A DNA stretch of 25,960 nt, from positions 1-25,960 of the forward strand of contig CAYGYG010000039.1 of the NCBI GenBank assembly GCA_964354155.1, in the 5' to 3' direction. Below the pieces are notes generated by a model. That model made no database searches. It had not been told where the DNA came from and worked only from the letters and a program-made list of their open reading frames with translations. Both the position numbers and the translations under genes were made by a program. Below are positions 6,324 to 13,903 of this stretch, in pieces. This DNA comes from CAYGYG01 sp964354155 (GTDB taxonomy: Bacteria > Hydrothermota > Tepidihabitantia > SM23-42 > CAYGYG01). Every line of letters begins with the position of its first letter. Within the stretch, counting starts at the first letter, position 1.

Positions 6324-8017
6324 AGTATCATCGTCCCTACTGGAGACGCGCAGCACACGCCTTCATACTGACGCTGTTCACAACACTCCTGCAACTGCCA
6401 ATGCCATTCTTGTCTATGTATGTTATCGACAACGTCCTAATCGAAGGTAACATGCCCTTTCTCAATAAGCTGACGTTACTCCTGATTCTGGTGCAGTTGG
6501 TCGCTATTATTGCCTATTTCCTTCATGGATACCTCCTTGAAGCATTCCGTCAGCGTGTCTTTTTCGATTTACAGAAGACGGTTTTCGCCAAGGTTCTGGA
6601 GTTGCCGATGAGCTATTTCCAAGCAAACGAATCTGGTTACATCCTCTCAAGAGTCAGGAACGATACCGAGACAACCAAAGGCCTGATGGCTGACACGATA
6701 ATCAGCCTCCTTAAGGACGTGGCAACTCTGGCCGTCGGAGTAGTCTGTCTCTTTGTGTTGCACTGGAAACTGGCCCTTTTCTCATGTCTTCTCTTGCCTC
6801 CATTTGTCATCTCGATTCTGAACGCAGGAAAGCACATGAAGAAAATGAATAGCGGTCTCCAGGAAGCGAGTGCACAGCTGAACAAGGAAGTAGCTGAAGA
6901 TGTCTCCCTGGTTGCCTCGGTCAAAGCTCTCGGCATCCACAAATCACTCATGCGAAAGTACGTTTCGGCCTTGAGGCATTATATCGATATGTCTTTTCGG
7001 ACAAGCATGTACACGGCGATCTTTGGAGGGCTCACATCTCTCATCGGGGCAGCCGGGCCAATCCTCCTTCTATGGTACGGTGGCAGTGAGATAATCAGTG
7101 GCGCGCTTACGTTCGGACGTTTTTTCGCTTTCAGCATGTTCCTTTCCTATCTATTTGGGCCGACGCAGCGTCTGCTCAATCTCAACATAAGTATTCAAGC
7201 CTCACTTGCGGCAATAGATCGTGTGTTCGAAGTGCTTGACCATCCCTCGGAGCCCACGACCGTCAGCGCCGGAGCACTACGAGACGCCCGGGGTCGCGTC
7301 GAATTTCGCAACGTCGCCTATTCCCACAATGGCTCGAAGCCGATCATTGATGATGTAAGCTTCGTCATGGAACCCGGCCATCTCTTTGCCATCGCCGGCA
7401 GGAGCGGCATTGGTAAAACCACCATACTGAATCTCCTGATGGGCTACTACCTACCCCTTAGAGGTGAAATAATCGTTGACGGAATCAATACAAGACTACT
7501 GGGTAATGCGTCGTTGAGAGCGCACATCGGGTTTGTACCACAAGGCGCTCCCCTCTTCTCAACCTCAATACGCGAGAACATAAGGTATGGGAACCTTGAG
7601 GCAACCGATGAAGAGATAGTCGACGCCGCCACACTGGCTAATGCCCATCACTTCATTTCTCATCTGAAAGATCAGTACCGTACTCTGGTTGGGGAAAGAG
7701 GCGTGAAGCTCTCCGGCGGAGAAAGGCAGCGTATTGCCATCGCGCGGGCCATTGTCAGAAAACCAACAATCTTTGTTCTTGATGAATCTCTGTCCGAAGT
7801 TGACTTGGATTCAGAAGCACTGATTATGCAGAGTCTCCTTGACCTCAAACGGACAGCAACTGTCATCGTAGTGGCGCACCGGCCTTCGACCGTACAGAGA
7901 GTTGATAGGGTCTTCTTTCTCGAAACCGGCAGAATTGTTGCTTGCGGCACGCACCACGACTTGCTTACTTTCTTTCCTCCCTACGAGCGGCTACTTACAA
8001 CGGCCCAAACTGATTGA
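6293..8017 (+). CDS. ABC exporter with fused membrane and ATPase domains, no C39 peptidase
   Basis: The 574-residue half-transporter has a type 1 exporter membrane domain (about 20-310, roughly six helices) and an ATPase domain (about 335-570). Visible motifs are Walker A GRSGIGKTT (369-377), Q-loop Q417, signature LSGGE (473-477), Walker B IFVLDE (493-498, catalytic E498) and H-loop H529. It would work as a dimer with the HlyD-family adaptor to export the modified peptide. Peptide exporters often carry an N-terminal C39 protease of about 150 residues that cuts double-glycine leaders; here the protein begins directly with the membrane domain. The start overlaps the peptidase gene by 31 bases, and its ribosome binding site is weak (CGGA seven bases ahead). 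Lipid or drug export is a general alternative, but context favours peptide export. Confidence 0.9.
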   Translation: MVQSNLRRFLKYHRPYWRRAAHAFILTLFTTLLQLPMPFLSMYVIDNVLIEGNMPFLNKLTLLLILVQLVAIIAYFLHGYLLEAFRQRVFFDLQKTVFAKVLELPMSYFQANESGYILSRVRNDTETTKGLMADTIISLLKDVATLAVGVVCLFVLHWKLALFSCLLLPPFVISILNAGKHMKKMNSGLQEASAQLNKEVAEDVSLVASVKALGIHKSLMRKYVSALRHYIDMSFRTSMYTAIFGGLTSLIGAAGPILLLWYGGSEIISGALTFGRFFAFSMFLSYLFGPTQRLLNLNISIQASLAAIDRVFEVLDHPSEPTTVSAGALRDARGRVEFRNVAYSHNGSKPIIDDVSFVMEPGHLFAIAGRSGIGKTTILNLLMGYYLPLRGEIIVDGINTRLLGNASLRAHIGFVPQGAPLFSTSIRENIRYGNLEATDEEIVDAATLANAHHFISHLKDQYRTLVGERGVKLSGGERQRIAIARAIVRKPTIFVLDESLSEVDLDSEALIMQSLLDLKRTATVIVVAHRPSTVQRVDRVFFLETGRIVACGTHHDLLTFFPPYERLLTTAQTD

Positions 8018-8041
8018 CAAAACATGCGCATTGGGTAGAAT
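8014..8041 (+). promoter_or_regulatory. Sigma70-like promoter overlapping the ABC gene stop
   Basis: TTGACA (8014-8019) includes the TGA stop of the ABC gene, and TAGAAT (8036-8041) follows after 16 bases. The -10 overlaps the first ATG of the next gene (8040). A transcript would start near 8048, making ATG 8052 a possible leaderless start. Confidence 0.6.
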
Positions 8042-8417
8042 GAATGACAAGATGACCACGGGAAATGGGCCTAACAGGAAGCGACGCAAATACCAGGAAG
8101 ACTACCGCCTGGGCAATGTCAAGATGATGATCCAGCAGGAGGAGTGGTTGAAAGCGCATCCCGACTACCACAAGAAGTGGCGGAAGAGAAATCCCCGCTA
8201 TTACAACAAATGGCGGGCGAAGAATCCGGAGTATTTCAAGCAGTGGCTGGAGGGCAATGCCGACCACCGCCGCTCCTACATGACGCAATACATGCGGAAG
8301 TACCGGGGCAGACGTGGGACGTCGGACGAAGGACGTGGGACGCAAATGCTTGACAAAACGACGACGTCCGAAAGTCCGGATGTGAGAAACACGGAAGAGC
8401 AGAAGGAATCACCGTAA
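8040..8417 (+). CDS. Small basic protein with 11-residue W/NP-x-Y repeats, function unknown
   Basis: The product has 125 residues from ATG 8040, or 121 from ATG 8052 if the promoter call is right. The core (about 36-80) has tryptophans at 36, 47, 58 and 69 and Tyr at 80, exactly 11 apart. HPDY, NPRY and NPEY recur in register (WLKAHPDYHKK, WRKRNPRYYNK, WRAKNPEYFKQ). The region is highly basic and probably helical, so nucleic-acid binding is possible. Similar basic repeats flank HNH domains in some phage-type proteins, but no HNH motif is present. The last 35 residues (from about 90) are encoded by a degenerate GGACGTGGGACG-type DNA repeat, and the stop lies inside an interspersed ATCACCGTAATCA tag, so the tail may be spacer-derived. 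It starts 22 bases after the ABC gene; membership of the peptide cluster is uncertain. Confidence 0.6.
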   Translation: MNDKMTTGNGPNRKRRKYQEDYRLGNVKMMIQQEEWLKAHPDYHKKWRKRNPRYYNKWRAKNPEYFKQWLEGNADHRRSYMTQYMRKYRGRRGTSDEGRGTQMLDKTTTSESPDVRNTEEQKESP

Positions 8418-8584
8418 TCAGCCTTACCATCATCGTAATCAACGCGGTAACGCGAGTAATCGGGCAGAGGACAGACGGGATTGGAGTGATGGAGTAGTGG
8501 AACATTGGAGTAATGGAAGAATGGGTGACGTCTTATCCCTGGAATCTGCCGTGCTATCACCGTAATCGATGTCCCGGAGGGACA
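8408..8584. repeat. Hairpin-plus-tag elements between the W-repeat gene and the subtilase gene
   Basis: Tags lie at 8408-8420 (ATCACCGTAATCA), 8429-8441 (ATCATCGTAATCA) and 8556-8569 (ATCACCGTAATCGA). The second is followed by CGCG-GTAA-CGCG (8443-8454) and the third by TGTCCC-GGA-GGGACA (8570-8584). The rest of the spacer to 8750 is low-complexity DNA with no gene that I can support. Confidence 0.65.
8459..8515. repeat. Interspersed spacer repeat, copy 1
   Basis: The segment reads ATCGGGCA..., then CAGACGGGATTGGAGTGATG and a GRNTAGTGGA stretch, ending with GTAATGG. The same order of words recurs at 22718-22778 on the same strand. Neither copy contains an open reading frame of note, and I see no terminal inverted repeats. 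Confidence 0.6.
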
Positions 8585-8750
8585 GGCAGATCAGCGCATC
8601 AGCGGAGCAGGCGGCAGAAGTGAAAGGTGAGCGGTAAAAGGTAAAATATGAACTGATGCGGCAACACGCCCTCCAGATCGGACACCGAACCCACGCCCCC
8701 ATGCGTGCCCTTATCTTAGGCCAGCAATGTAAATAGTTACAGAGAAATCG

Positions 8751-11700
8751 CTATCGCTGCAGAATCGCTTTCTGGATAGCGGCGTAACCCTTGGCTTCAA
8801 ACTGGATGAAGTAGACACCGCTGGCAACCGAGCGACCACATTGATCCGAGCCTTTCCAGTCGATCGCGTGATAGCCAGGTTCCTGCATCCCATCTATTAG
8901 TGTCTTTACTAATCGGCCCTGAACATCATAGATTTTCAAGCTTACTTGTGCTCTTCTTGGCACGGCAAACTTTATTGTTGTCTTCCGGAAGAACGGGTTG
9001 GGATGATTTGGATACAGCATAAATACTGTGGGCAATAATTCTTTGATTTCGTCCTCTTTAATGCCCACCTGAGCTGAGGCCTCGCTTGAATAACTGCTTT
9101 CAATGAAGTTGTTGTCAACAATCGTATAGACATAGAAATATCGTATACCACCGGACACATTGTAATCGTTGTAGGTGGTATCGGTGATGATAGCGGTATT
9201 TATCTGTTGATAAGGGCCACCTGAGACTGTATCGCGATACATCTTGTAACCGAGAAGATTAATGATGCGAGAAGGATGCCACCGCAATGAGATATAGTTC
9301 ATGATGGGCGTCGCAAATAACTCGCGAGACTGGGAACCAGCCGTGTAAACGCGGAAAGTGTAAGAATTGTTAACTGGTATCACAAAATCACTATCATCCT
9401 TAGCATCGGCGACTCTTATGCGGTAGGTTGAATCGCGAATCATCTCATTAATATAATAAAGGCCGTTCCAGTGCTTTGTATCTGACCAGGAACCACTGAA
9501 GGTATATTGAGTATCATTCGGTGCGATTCCAAATGTCGCACGTGGCGGGACGCTTGTTTTCATCGGCTTGCTGAAAGTAAGGTAGACACGCAGTGTTTCG
9601 ACGCCAACAACATCCGGGACAACACGCAAGCTGTCGAGATAGGGCGGCGCAGCTTGCGACGGCGTAGTCAAGAATGGCCGGTAGTTCACGATGCCGAGCG
9701 TGAAATCATCGTAGTAATCGTATATCATCTGATTGATTCTTAATGTATCAACCATTCCCCACCAGTTGGTATCGGCCGCGATATTGTTAACCGTGTTATT
9801 ATACACCGCATAACGTTTGGCAATGAGATTGTTCTGATGCATAACCGGCCTACCGGCCCTTATGTAGATCGACGACGCATTAGTATCAATAATTGTGTTG
9901 CAGGTTATTACTGGCGATGCATCGCGCTCATCCACATATATCCCACCACCCTGGCGAGCGCGATTACTACTAATTGTATTACGGCTTATTGTTGCGGATT
10001 TTGGACTCTCACCATAAGGCAGCATGTAAATCCCACCGCCTATAGACGCCATATTACTATTAATATTATTGCCAGTTACTATACGTCTTGAACTACAGAT
10101 AATACATAAACCACCGCCACTACTATCGGCAGAGTTGGCAAGAATGGCATTGTTTTGTATCTGAACCAAGACGCTGTCGGCGTGGGCATCATAGATAGCA
10201 CCACCCATTGCAGTTGCATGATTGTCGAAAATAAGGTTATTCCTTATAATCATAGTATCTCTTAAACCATGACTCATAATATGAATACCACCGCCGCCAT
10301 AGTCACAAGCAACGTTACCAGCAATAATGTTATTGCTTATTTTCACCGTACCACTGCAGCGGATACCACTCCCGGCGTTATTGCAGATTGAATTGTATGT
10401 TATTTCGGATGAACCATGACACCAAACACCTAAACCAAAACTACTATTATCACAAATCGTGCTATAAGTCACGGTCATGATACCGTGACACTCAATGCCG
10501 CCCCCGGAATTGTTAGATATGGTGCAGTATCCGACATACAGTGAATCAGCCGTGCCATTTATTGCGGCATTCGCCCTTTCGATTCGACAGTACTTGAACG
10601 TAGCTTTGGAACCGGGATTAAACAAAAGACGGTCCCATGTACCAGTCGTACCGTTTCTCGTTATTCTGATCGAATCGTTTTGAGTGCCGATTGCGTTCAG
10701 AATCCCATCAACTCTGATGTATAAGCCCGGATTGATCAAGACCGCAACGCCCGGCTCAATGGTTAGCGTCACGCCCGGATTCACTAGAACATTTCCTGTG
10801 ACCACGTATGTTCCCCTGCGCCAGGTCGTGTTGGTCGATATTACACCACTCACATTGCGCGTATTTTGAGTGGCAATACTAAAATCGATCGTATCCTGAT
10901 ATCGGCCGCCGTTGGCAGTTACATAAAGTTTGAATAAAACATTATGCTGAGGACAGGTGTCGGATAAGGCAAAGGTCAGAAGATCGGTCGTGTTGGCTCT
11001 CTTTTCCCTTGCAAGAATGTTGCCGAATTGCGTTAGAGAATCCATTACCCTAATATTAACATCATCAGTATGCAATATCGCCGATACGCCTGTAGCATTA
11101 GAACCGATGTTATTGAGTGTCAAGAATACATTTACCGTCTCGCCGGCGTCGGCTATGCCATCGCGGTCGCCCCGAAAATCGTCAATGCTGTCTTTATAAA
11201 AAGTTAGCAACGGCAGGGAATCCCAGGTAATGGTTTTATAGGCATTCAATCGGCCACTGCCCAGCATGCCTTGATGGTTAGGGTTGAGGCTGTCGATTGG
11301 ATCGGTATTGTTTATGATTGCATTAATGATTGAACCTGGTGATAACCACGGCCGACCCGAGGCAACCAGCGCGGCAACACCAGAAACGTACGGCGCCGAC
11401 ATCGAAGTGCCGGTAAAATATCCATAATCTCCAATCTTTGTGCTCAGAACACCAACCCCAGGCGCTGATACATCAACCCATTTCCCAAGATTAGAACCAT
11501 CCCATTTTTTGTCAAAAGAATCGGTTGCCGCCACACCTAAGGCAACTTCATAACTACCCGGAAAAAATGAGTCGGATCTGGCATCATTGCCGGCCGCACC
11601 AACCGGAACCGATGTCACATAGGCATTGATGACCGCATCCCTTAGTAACTGCGAAGAGGCATAACCACCTAAACTCATATTTATTATTTTAGCACCGTTA

Positions 11701-12566
11701 TTGGATGCATAATTGATACCCAGGACAATGTCGGAATACAAACCAACACCATTGTTGTTAAGGACCTTCACCGCCATTAGTTTTGATCGCCAGCTCGTCC
11801 CGGCAACACCGATCGCATTGTCGGTAACCGCTGATACGATACCGGCACAATGACTGCCATGACCTGCGCCATCCTGAACGATATTGTTCCGATTGACAAA
11901 ATTCCATCCCTTGACATCATCAATATAACCATTGCCATCGTCATCAATGCCGTTATTCGGTATCTCGTCACGGTTTATCCAGATGTTCCCAGCTAAATCA
12001 ATGTGACTTGTATCGATGCCCGTATCAAGAATCCCGATCACAGCCGATGTATCACCAACCTGAATATCCCATGCCCGAGGCGCCTCAATCTTTCGAAAAC
12101 CCCACTGCTCGCTAAAACGCGGGTCATTGGGCGTTCGGCACATGCGGGCATAGTAGTTCGGCTCGGCATATAGGACATGGGGATCGTTCCTGTAGGCGCT
12201 AATAATCTCTTGCATATTGGATGTTGGATCGAACTTCAAATGATAGATATTAACAAGGTTTGGAACTTCAATAACGCGGCCCGATGGCGTCTTGACCGAA
12301 GCAGCTTTCCGCTCCGCCATTATTGGGAATAGTCTCTCCATCTCTTTTAACTGATACCGGGTATTTATTGCATCGATAGAAGGAAGCCCGGTCTTAATAA
12401 TTCCGTCTTCTTGCACCAAATTGACTACCAGGTCATCCTTAAATTTTACTATTACCTCACCCGGTGCCCAGGCATTTTGCCCGTCAATGGCAAAAGCTAG
12501 TGACGACAAAAGTATAAACCCACAGAAAATCAACTTACTTTTAGAACGTAGTAAAGTAGAAGCCAT
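8751..12566 (-). CDS. Secreted subtilisin-like serine protease with beta-helix and sorting domain
   Basis: The 1271-residue product has a signal peptide (to about 27, FILLSSLAFA), a propeptide-like segment (APGEVIVKF, about 34-140) and an S8 peptidase domain (about 155-445). The triad is visible: D181 in GILDTGID, H236 in GHGSH and S388 in GTSMSAP, with oxyanion N327 in GAAGN. NGIDDDGNGYIDD (205-217) is a likely calcium loop. Next come parallel beta-helix repeats (about 600-960, many N-x-I/N-x-S turns), a Big_5-like domain with a TFSKPM motif, a fibronectin III-like domain and a type A sorting domain (PNHPNPF, IYDVQGRLVK, ASGVYFIQF). AAAAGGAGG precedes the ATG at good spacing, with a promoter at 12601-12628. 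The gene is visibly more AT-rich than the exported-protein genes to its right. The protease call is secure; the substrate is unknown. Confidence 0.95.
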   Translation of the reverse strand: MASTLLRSKSKLIFCGFILLSSLAFAIDGQNAWAPGEVIVKFKDDLVVNLVQEDGIIKTGLPSIDAINTRYQLKEMERLFPIMAERKAASVKTPSGRVIEVPNLVNIYHLKFDPTSNMQEIISAYRNDPHVLYAEPNYYARMCRTPNDPRFSEQWGFRKIEAPRAWDIQVGDTSAVIGILDTGIDTSHIDLAGNIWINRDEIPNNGIDDDGNGYIDDVKGWNFVNRNNIVQDGAGHGSHCAGIVSAVTDNAIGVAGTSWRSKLMAVKVLNNNGVGLYSDIVLGINYASNNGAKIINMSLGGYASSQLLRDAVINAYVTSVPVGAAGNDARSDSFFPGSYEVALGVAATDSFDKKWDGSNLGKWVDVSAPGVGVLSTKIGDYGYFTGTSMSAPYVSGVAALVASGRPWLSPGSIINAIINNTDPIDSLNPNHQGMLGSGRLNAYKTITWDSLPLLTFYKDSIDDFRGDRDGIADAGETVNVFLTLNNIGSNATGVSAILHTDDVNIRVMDSLTQFGNILAREKRANTTDLLTFALSDTCPQHNVLFKLYVTANGGRYQDTIDFSIATQNTRNVSGVISTNTTWRRGTYVVTGNVLVNPGVTLTIEPGVAVLINPGLYIRVDGILNAIGTQNDSIRITRNGTTGTWDRLLFNPGSKATFKYCRIERANAAINGTADSLYVGYCTISNNSGGGIECHGIMTVTYSTICDNSSFGLGVWCHGSSEITYNSICNNAGSGIRCSGTVKISNNIIAGNVACDYGGGGIHIMSHGLRDTMIIRNNLIFDNHATAMGGAIYDAHADSVLVQIQNNAILANSADSSGGGLCIICSSRRIVTGNNINSNMASIGGGIYMLPYGESPKSATISRNTISSNRARQGGGIYVDERDASPVITCNTIIDTNASSIYIRAGRPVMHQNNLIAKRYAVYNNTVNNIAADTNWWGMVDTLRINQMIYDYYDDFTLGIVNYRPFLTTPSQAAPPYLDSLRVVPDVVGVETLRVYLTFSKPMKTSVPPRATFGIAPNDTQYTFSGSWSDTKHWNGLYYINEMIRDSTYRIRVADAKDDSDFVIPVNNSYTFRVYTAGSQSRELFATPIMNYISLRWHPSRIINLLGYKMYRDTVSGGPYQQINTAIITDTTYNDYNVSGGIRYFYVYTIVDNNFIESSYSSEASAQVGIKEDEIKELLPTVFMLYPNHPNPFFRKTTIKFAVPRRAQVSLKIYDVQGRLVKTLIDGMQEPGYHAIDWKGSDQCGRSVASGVYFIQFEAKGYAAIQKAILQR

Positions 12567-12600
12567 CTTAACCTCCTTTTGATTATGGACTTCCCTTATT

Positions 12601-12628
12601 GTTATAATCAGTTATGCTACTTTGTCAA
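12601..12628 (-). promoter_or_regulatory. Sigma70-like promoter for the subtilase gene
   Basis: On the minus strand TTGACA (12628-12623) and TATAAC (12606-12601) are 16 bases apart, about 35 bases before the ATG at 12566. Confidence 0.75.
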
Positions 12629-12969
12629 GAGTTTTCCGAGAATGCGGAAATCCACATTTCATTTTGGGAAATAATCTCGAAGCCGAAAAAAACTAAAAGG
12701 ACGCTGCGGGGTCAGGCGCTGTTAGGTTTAGAGCGTTAGTATCGTTAGAGCGCAGGATTGGCAGGAGTGGGGTCGAATCTACACATTATGACATCAGTCC
12801 TTTTAATTTCATATTCCTACCATCTCGTGTCTCTCTCGACGTCGAGTCTCCATCTTGTGTCGAACACTCGGCGTGAGACAGATGTGAGACAGAAACACCG
12901 TCGTAAAAATACTGTCTGGGCAACACGGCCTCCACGCCTGACACTTGACTCCCTTGTTTCGCTCTTCTA
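12629..12969. other. Gene-free spacer left of the broken toxin gene
   Basis: I see no supportable gene. It contains one copy of a 27-bp direct repeat (12711-12737) followed by degenerate GAGCGTTAG/ATCGTTAGAGCG words. The stretch around 12820-12900 is built of short CTCG/GTGTC/GAGACAG-like words. Open frames here have no protein-like composition. Confidence 0.5.
12711..12737. repeat. 27-bp direct repeat, left copy flanking the toxin-antitoxin module
   Basis: The 27 bases are identical to 13524-13550, and partial similarity continues on both sides (CTGCGG before, ATCGTT and GAGCG after). The two copies bracket about 790 bp that hold only the toxin-antitoxin module and short spacers. Confidence 0.8.
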
Positions 12970-13241
12970 TTACTTATAGATCGAACCTCGGAAACCAATA
13001 TCATGTATTCTAACTATGTCATTCTCCTCATCAATACTAAATAAAACCCTTGTTCTGCCGGTTCGCAGACGATAGAGTCCTTGCCATTCACCTTTCAATT
13101 TCTTAATATCAACTAAAAGCCCGCTTCCCCCTTCAAGCCAATCTCCAATATTTTTGATTTTTTTGTTATTGATTCTCTGAGCTTCAGTGGAATTCTTTCT
13201 AACGACTTTTCTGCTTCTTTACTGAATTCGTATTGCCACAC
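12970..13241 (-). pseudogene. RelE/ParE-family toxin, frameshifted
   Basis: Reading from a GTG at 13241, directly after the antitoxin stop, gives VWQYEFSKEAEKSLERIP, a typical RelE start. After about 18 codons the frame turns nonsensical and stops. In the neighbouring frame the family sequence continues (EAQRINNKKIKNIGDWLE, VDIKKLKGEW, GLYRLRTGRTRVLFSID, then IHDIGFRGSIYK) to TAA at 12970. One missing base around 13180-13190 (CTGAAGCTC on the minus strand) explains this. Intact relatives are mRNA-cleaving or gyrase-poisoning toxins; this copy should be inactive unless the shift is a sequencing error or programmed. The basic residues of the family (KKLKG, YRLRTGRTRV) are retained in the second part. 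The upstream partner is the antitoxin at 13242-13439. Confidence 0.75.
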
Positions 13242-13439
13242 CTACAATTTTTTCCTTACGAATGTCTGATTTCTATATTTCTCAGCGGTACCAAAGATTT
13301 CGCCTATCTCCTTTGTTTCTTTATCATCAACATAAGGAATAAGCGCAATTCTCATTTTTTGAAGGTACTTCTGAAACGATTCATTAACTGCCTTCTTTAT
13401 CAATCCATACAGTTTCTTTTCTTCAATTTTCATTTCCAT
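13242..13439 (-). CDS. Putative antitoxin of the broken RelE-type pair
   Basis: The 65-residue product starts MEMKIEEKKLYGLIKKAVNE and ends RNQTFVRKKL. It is charged and mostly helical, and I recognise no named antitoxin family. Its stop TAG is directly followed by the GTG of the toxin, the usual antitoxin-first layout. A near-perfect promoter (13447-13474) would start transcription at about 13440, so ATG 13439 would be read without a leader. An ATG at 13433 is an alternative, and an upstream in-frame ATG at 13463 lies inside the promoter and is rejected. The antitoxin frame is intact although its toxin is broken. Confidence 0.6.
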   Translation of the reverse strand: MEMKIEEKKLYGLIKKAVNESFQKYLQKMRIALIPYVDDKETKEIGEIFGTAEKYRNQTFVRKKL

Positions 13440-13446
13440 AAAAAAC

Positions 13447-13474
13447 ATTATATTTACAAACATTTATTTGTCAA
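13447..13474 (-). promoter_or_regulatory. Consensus sigma70-like promoter for the antitoxin
   Basis: On the minus strand TTGACA (13474-13469) and TATAAT (13452-13447) are both perfect, with a 16-base AT-rich spacer. The predicted start lies at or next to the ATG at 13439. Confidence 0.8.
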
Positions 13475-13523
13475 TTGGAAAATTGCATATGCAGGTCGAG
13501 CCTGGGCATTTGGCCCCTGCGGT

Positions 13524-13550
13524 GTCAGGCGCTGTTAGGTTTAGAGCGTT
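13524..13550. repeat. 27-bp direct repeat, right copy flanking the toxin-antitoxin module
   Basis: Identical to 12711-12737 and in the same orientation. It is followed by GAGAGCGTTAATATCGTTGG, related to the words after the left copy. The remaining spacer to 13903 has no supportable gene. Confidence 0.8.
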
Positions 13551-13576
13551 GAGAGCGTTAATATCGTTGGAGCGTT

Positions 13577-13634
13577 TGTGCCGGAGGCACATCGATTACA
13601 GTGATAAGCGGCAAGGCCGCACGATTACGGAGAT
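13577..13634. repeat. Tandem pair of hairpin-plus-tag elements
   Basis: Unit 1: TGTGCC-GGA-GGCACA (13577-13591), overlapping a tag ATCGATTACAGTGAT (13591-13605). Unit 2: GCGGC-AAG-GCCGC (13608-13620) plus ACGATTACGGAGAT (13621-13634). The two stems share no sequence, but both are perfect, have three-base loops and sit at the same distance from the tag. Confidence 0.75.
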
Positions 13635-13792
13635 AGGGACGTTGAGAACGTTAGAAGGTCTGGTCGAAAGTATGCAGACGGTGATGCAGACGGATTCGGG
13701 CGGATGCAGATGGAAAAAAGTAAGGCCCGGGGCAGTCCCGAGGACAAAAGCTTCACCCGTACCCCATTCGACTTCGCTCAGGGCAGGCTTAC

Positions 13793-13815
13793 TCCTCCCC
13801 CGTCAAGGGGGAGGA
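13793..13815 (-). terminator. Hairpin downstream of the YVTN gene; REP-like or terminator
   Basis: A nine-base stem (TCCTCCCCC/GGGGGAGGA) has a five-base loop. It lies about 90 bases beyond the YVTN gene stop. The same element recurs at 15584-15606 beyond the next gene. No U-run follows on the minus strand, so a processing or REP-like role is as likely as termination. Confidence 0.4.
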
Positions 13816-13903
13816 CTCGATAGAAGATATGTGAAGACGGGACAGTGCCCGTTGTGACGGGCTGGGCCCCGTACCGACGGGATGAACCCCATTGAAGCTC
13901 GGC

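Noticed and set aside
12711..12760. Possible integron attC site (GTTAGGT and GTTAG words)
   Set aside because: The words match a core-site pattern by chance; no paired R''/L'' boxes, cassette structure or integrase is present.
13233..13538. 101-codon plus-strand open frame rich in Phe and Tyr
   Set aside because: It is antisense to the antitoxin and its AT-rich promoter, and has no ribosome binding site.
13577..13634. CRISPR array
   Set aside because: Only two units, the stem itself varies, there are no unique spacers of uniform length and no cas genes nearby.
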